Shown: positions 7,223 to 10,283 of the stretch, in pieces
Layout: each line of letters opens with the position of its first letter
Position numbering within the stretch: the stretch's first letter is position 1
Assembly: GCA_002077045.2 (NCBI GenBank)
Contig: KZ111149.1
Location: 549,271 to 559,553, forward strand
DNA from: Rachicladosporium sp. CCFEE 5018
Taxonomy: Eukaryota; Ascomycota; Dothideomycetes; Cladosporiales; Cladosporiaceae
DNA: 10,283 nt
Direction: 5' to 3'
The notes under the pieces: generated by a model
The model's input: only the letters and a program-made list of their open reading frames with translations
Database searches by the model: none
Told to the model about the DNA's origin: nothing
Position numbers and translations under genes: made by a program

Positions 7223-9743
7223 CTAGAGTCCGCAGACCACGACTGCAAGGCCTCTTGCCCTGCCAAAGGCTACCCAATCCACCCATCCTGACTCGCCTCG
7301 CGCGACGGCACGCCTTTGCTCTTCGCACACCTCGCTTAGCAGCTGCTTGACCACGCTTGTATTCCGGCCAATGCCATGCCCTTCGAAGTGCGTCAGGAAG
7401 TCCAGGGCACGAATGTGCTCTTCAGCTGAGGTGGCAGCAAGACCGGCGACGAAGAGCGGGAAGATGATGTCGCGACGATTGAACTCCTGTTGCTGTAGGC
7501 ACAAAGTCGCCAGCGTGAAGATAACCGAGATACGATAGGCGGAGTCTGGACGAAGCTGAGGATTCACGGGGTTGGCGTGGCTCAGAGGCAGTAGTGTTCG
7601 GAGGTAGAGGATGAGAGCGTGGTAGAACGTGAGAGCCTGGAGAAGAGCATTAGCGATACAGTCTGATTGATAGACTGACTGGTGATTGAAAACTTACGTG
7701 CTCAAACACAAGCCGCATGGCCGGCACCAAGGCCTGTCCAGCATGCGGCGAGTCCCTCGCGAGGAATCGAGGGTATGCCTGATTCCAATATGCAATCAAC
7801 TCGTGCTCCAACCCCGCAATGACTCCTTGCCAATGCGCTGCAAACCCAGGAGAGGTGGGATGCCGTTGTCTTGCGACCTCTGCTCGATACGTTTGCGCCG
7901 CTTGCGCGACATTCGACGCATGCACTCGGACACCTCGATGGAGATTGAGCACCGCCTGCCATGTCTGTGTTTCGTGGTAAGAGTTGGTTCCACTTTGCGA
8001 TGAAGCTATTTTGTCGAGTTCTACACCGAGGGGAGCGAGCATGTTGTCCTCTAGTACGGTGCGGTTGAAGTCGCAACTGCCGGTGCCCATGAGTCCCGCG
8101 TAAACATCGAGGGTGCATATCGATGAGAGGACGTAGGTATGGGTTTCTCTACCCGACTGTTGAAAGCGGCTCCGCGCTAGGTGCCGTAGAGAGTATAAGT
8201 GCTTGGCCCACATTGCAGTATCGTCGTCGGCACTCGAGTCTGCACATATGTCGTAGATGAAGAGAAGGTAATGTCGCAGGAAGACGCCATCAGAAAGAAT
8301 CATGTCATTGCTCGAGGCGGATGATTGCGAATCCAAGGCCTTCTGGTAGTGCTGAATAGCTTCCTCTAGAGTTGCTTGTCCCCGAGTACTGAGATTGAGG
8401 GCGCTCACGGCGCAGATCGCGTGGTGCAGCTGGGATTGTCAGTATTGTCCACCATGTGACATCGAAGACCGGCTTACAGGTGGAAACCGCACAGCTTCCT
8501 GCTCGTAGATGTTATTTCCAACTTGTTGACCCCATTGAAGCGGACCTTGACTGTCCAACACCTGTGGTTGCAGAAGTTGCATAATGTAGGTCCGGAAATG
8601 AATTACCAATCGGGACTCTGCGGGGCTCATATCTGCGCGGACGGGCGATGGGAAGGTCGGCGTCCTGAATGATGGCGTCGGAGGTACGGACATGATTGTC
8701 ATGTTCTGCAAGGCTTTCGGCAGACTGGCCCTCCGTGCGAATGGCTCGAGTGAGAAAGGACCAGCTAACCCAGGTGCCACATCCTCAAACTTCTCCAGCA
8801 CGATCGTATCCGGGTCGCTGTCTTGCCGTCGTCGGTCTGCACTCGTTATCGTTGCTTTCGATCCTCTTCTGCTCATCTGCATGCTCTCCGTCGTCGATGC
8901 TGAGGACGAGTATTCGGGTAGCTCCGCGAAGCTACCCGGTGTGACTACTACGGCGAACGTTCCTGGTCGTCTTGTGATCGCCTTCCGCTCTCGATCACTA
9001 TCATTCGTAAGTGCGGCGAAGTCGGGAAGGTCATCACTCCGCGATGCCGTGGCAGACTCTGGGTCGGAGCTTGTTGCGCGGGCTGTAGCTGCTGTGACGT
9101 TAGTGTCGGTAGCGGTCAAATGTACGTCTTCTTTACGCTGTAGATTGATGCGACATGATGCGGGCAATTGACTTACGGTCCCAGACGACACTACCCTCCG
9201 TCGACACATTGGTGTGTCTTGCCTTTGTTCCCGAGGTCGCATCGTTGAACTATCAGACTCGTCAACATCACTACCGTAAGTCTTCGGCACGAATATACCC
9301 ACGTTCCATCGTTGACCCCAGTCGCACTCTCGACTCAGGCGAGCACAAGGCTTGAATTACCATCAGTCCAGGATACCAAAAGTCGTGCAAAGTCGGGATA
9401 GGAAGATACTTACACCGCAAGTCGGCTGCTGCTCATCGCATTTCACCTATAGCTAATATCAGTATCTGGCAGGCGAAGTCTGATGGTTCGCGAGATGTGA
9501 CCTTTCGTGCACGACAAGTCCCTGTGCACAAGTCAGCGAAAGTTCGAGCCCTGACGAGTCGATTCAACGTCGATACTAACAGCAGCCGTCCCGAGAGCGA
9601 TGCGATAATCGTGGTGTCCTTCGATGTGCTGTTGAAGACGAGGGTCGTACTCGGGTCGATGTAGCCTGTGGGCTGCGAGGAGCAAGCGCAGGAAGTGTAC
9701 TTCGACGTGGTTGATTCGGCGGAGGATCCTCGCGTCGCTGCAT
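7223..9743 (-). CDS. Zn2Cys6 fungal transcription factor with Fungal_trans_2-type regulatory domain, eight exons
   Basis: Exons in coding order: 9743-9581, 9521-9502, 9446-9414, 9350-9303, 9249-9177, 9091-8478, 8429-7698 and 7636-7223. They sum to 2097 nt, or 698 residues. Introns are 59, 55, 63, 53, 85, 48 and 61 nt, all GT-AG. The start at 9743 is the first in-frame ATG after a TGA and gives a basic N-terminus. The zinc cluster is perfect: C54-x2-C57-x6-C64-x6-C71-x2-C74-x6-C81, with RDGCWTCRARK and VKCDEQQPTC. A VWDP motif follows at about 110-113. Residues 113-266 form a Ser/Thr-rich linker with an acidic-hydrophobic patch near 204-230 that could be an activation region. Residues about 270-690 are helical with FPPLHHAICAVSALNLS across the sixth junction, typical of the C6 factors with a type-2 fungal transcription factor domain. 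It should bind CGG-type DNA sites in the nucleus. Target genes are unknown; no biosynthetic cluster adjoins it. The second intron has a weak donor, GTCACA, the least certain junction. Confidence 0.9.
8915..8938. repeat. Perfect 9-bp inverted repeat inside the transcription factor coding exon
   Basis: CGGGTAGCT (8915-8923) and AGCTACCCG (8930-8938) are exact reverse complements around the 6-nt spacer CCGCGA. The repeat lies in the exon encoding the linker near residues 163-171 of the factor, so it would make a stable stem in the mRNA. It also contains CGG and CCG half-sites like those recognised by Zn2Cys6 proteins. Confidence 0.5.
9324..9584 (-). other. Zn2Cys6 DNA-binding cluster split by three introns
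   Basis: The six cysteine codons lie in four exons. Cys54 ends the first exon (codon 55 for Trp is split T|GG); Cys57 is in a 20-nt exon (9521-9502); Cys64 and Cys71 are in a 33-nt exon (9446-9414); Cys74 and Cys81 are in a 48-nt exon (9350-9303). No single open frame contains the motif. The canonical spacing appears only when the four pieces are joined, which strongly supports these junctions. Confidence 0.9.
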
Positions 9744-10283
9744 TGCGCTGATCACGCACGTGCGTGCCGTAGATCAGGAGGACTCAAGGCAATGATTCCC
9801 GAGCATTGGACACCAATGAAGGGACGAGAAGGTTTCGGAGGCTCGAGTCAAGCAATCAACGGATCGAGGGAAGCGGATTACAGTAGATATCGTGTTAGCT
9901 CCCGAGGCCGTCCTGGACATCACTGTGTCAGCTGGCGAGCGTGTGATTTCACTCATGTATTCTTTCGAAAGATGAACTTGACAGAGAGAGAATACCCACA
10001 ACACTTCCCATAGTCGCACAGGCCAAGTTCAGACATATGAAAGCATGCATTGGCAGTTCGTACCTCGCTAGCATCTGCAGCCACGGCCGAACCTGGCAGC
10101 GCGTTGGATGGCATCGCCTGCAAGCTTGTCACTGTTGTCATCAATCGCTGCGAGCTGCCCCTGTAGTCAGCGGCGCCATGACGGACATTGCTGCACTGGC
10201 GCCATGCAATTCGGATTGGATGGGAAGGAAGTGTATGCAAGGACAAAAGCTAGCAGCGGGCTTTCGGTGGCTAGGCGCTAGAT
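9744..10283 (-). other. Upstream flank of the transcription factor gene: promoter and/or 5' UTR
   Basis: This 540-nt stretch holds no supported gene. On the minus strand a CCAAT motif lies at 10219-10215. Two short frames that would act as upstream ORFs if transcribed run from 10205 to 10167 and from 10188 to 10141. Another short frame of 17 codons (10114-10064) ends at a donor-like GTACGA, but no acceptor joins it in frame to the factor's first called exon. The real 5' end of the transcript cannot be seen. Confidence 0.45.
9748..9777. promoter_or_regulatory. Palindromic E-box-like element just upstream of the transcription factor start codon
   Basis: A 14-bp perfect palindrome, CACGCACGTGCGTG (9753-9766), has a CACGTG core at 9757-9762. 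Outer arms CTGATC (9748-9753) and GATCAG (9772-9777) also pair, off-centre. The palindrome lies about 10-23 nt before the ATG at 9743. It could be a bHLH-type site in the proximal promoter, or a hairpin in the 5' UTR if transcription begins further upstream. Confidence 0.4.

Noticed and set aside
8692..9171. Plus-strand open frame of 159 codons opposite the transcription factor
   Set aside because: It is antisense to a well-supported coding exon, and its composition is that expected from the reverse frame of a Ser/Arg/Asp-rich protein.
9142..9180. A 39-nt in-frame intron using the nearer CTACAG acceptor in the transcription factor gene
   Set aside because: It is too short, lacks a good branch point and leaves the wrong frame. 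The 85-nt version with CTAAC and CACAG gives the expected VWDP motif and keeps the frame.
10064..10114. Possible alternative first coding exon of the transcription factor ending at GTACGA
   Set aside because: No downstream acceptor joins it in frame to the first called exon, and the ATG at 9743 already gives a sensible basic N-terminus.
1..10283. Secondary-metabolite cluster, transposon or virus-derived region
   Set aside because: No synthase, oxidoreductase, transporter, transposase, integrase or terminal repeats were found. The genes are ordinary fungal chromosomal genes.

Overview
The window reads as nuclear DNA of a filamentous ascomycete (Pezizomycotina; a dothideomycete would fit, but the class cannot be settled from sequence alone). 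The reasons are short GT-AG introns of 48-85 nt with CTGAC/CTAAC-like branch points, a Zn2Cys6 regulator with a fungal-specific transcription factor domain, a GCK-III Ste20-family kinase, and long low-complexity linkers rich in S/T/P. No bacterial, viral, mobile-element, tRNA, rRNA or CRISPR feature was recognised.

Layout. (1) Positions 1-3741, plus strand: the 3' part of a long, mostly disordered protein (1229 visible residues, 5' end outside the window). It is interrupted by one 51-nt intron at 2490-2540. Removing the intron joins two halves of what looks like a complete MLLE/PABC domain, the peptide-binding domain best known from cytoplasmic poly(A)-binding proteins and the UBR5 ubiquitin ligase. 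Here it sits in an otherwise unrecognised protein with nuclear-localisation-like clusters, a KEN box, a SUMO-interaction-like motif and a C-terminal coiled coil. (2) 3742-4396: 3' flank of that gene and putative promoter of the next. (3) 4397-6430, plus strand: an intron-free GCK-III (MST3/MST-1/Ppk11/Sps1-type) kinase with a long proline-rich, CDK-site-rich linker and a helical C-terminal tail. (4) 6431-7222: tail-to-tail intergenic region. (5) 7223-9743, minus strand: a Zn2Cys6 transcription factor of 698 residues, rebuilt from eight exons. Its zinc cluster is spread over four small coding exons, two of only 20 and 33 nt. (6) 9744-10283: upstream flank of the factor, with a palindrome carrying a CACGTG core just before the chosen start.

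The three genes do not form an operon-like unit and there is no sign of a secondary-metabolite cluster. A weak common theme is cell-cycle and morphogenesis control: both plus-strand products carry KEN boxes, and the kinase linker has two full CDK consensus sites. The most unusual item is the MLLE domain outside a poly(A)-binding protein.
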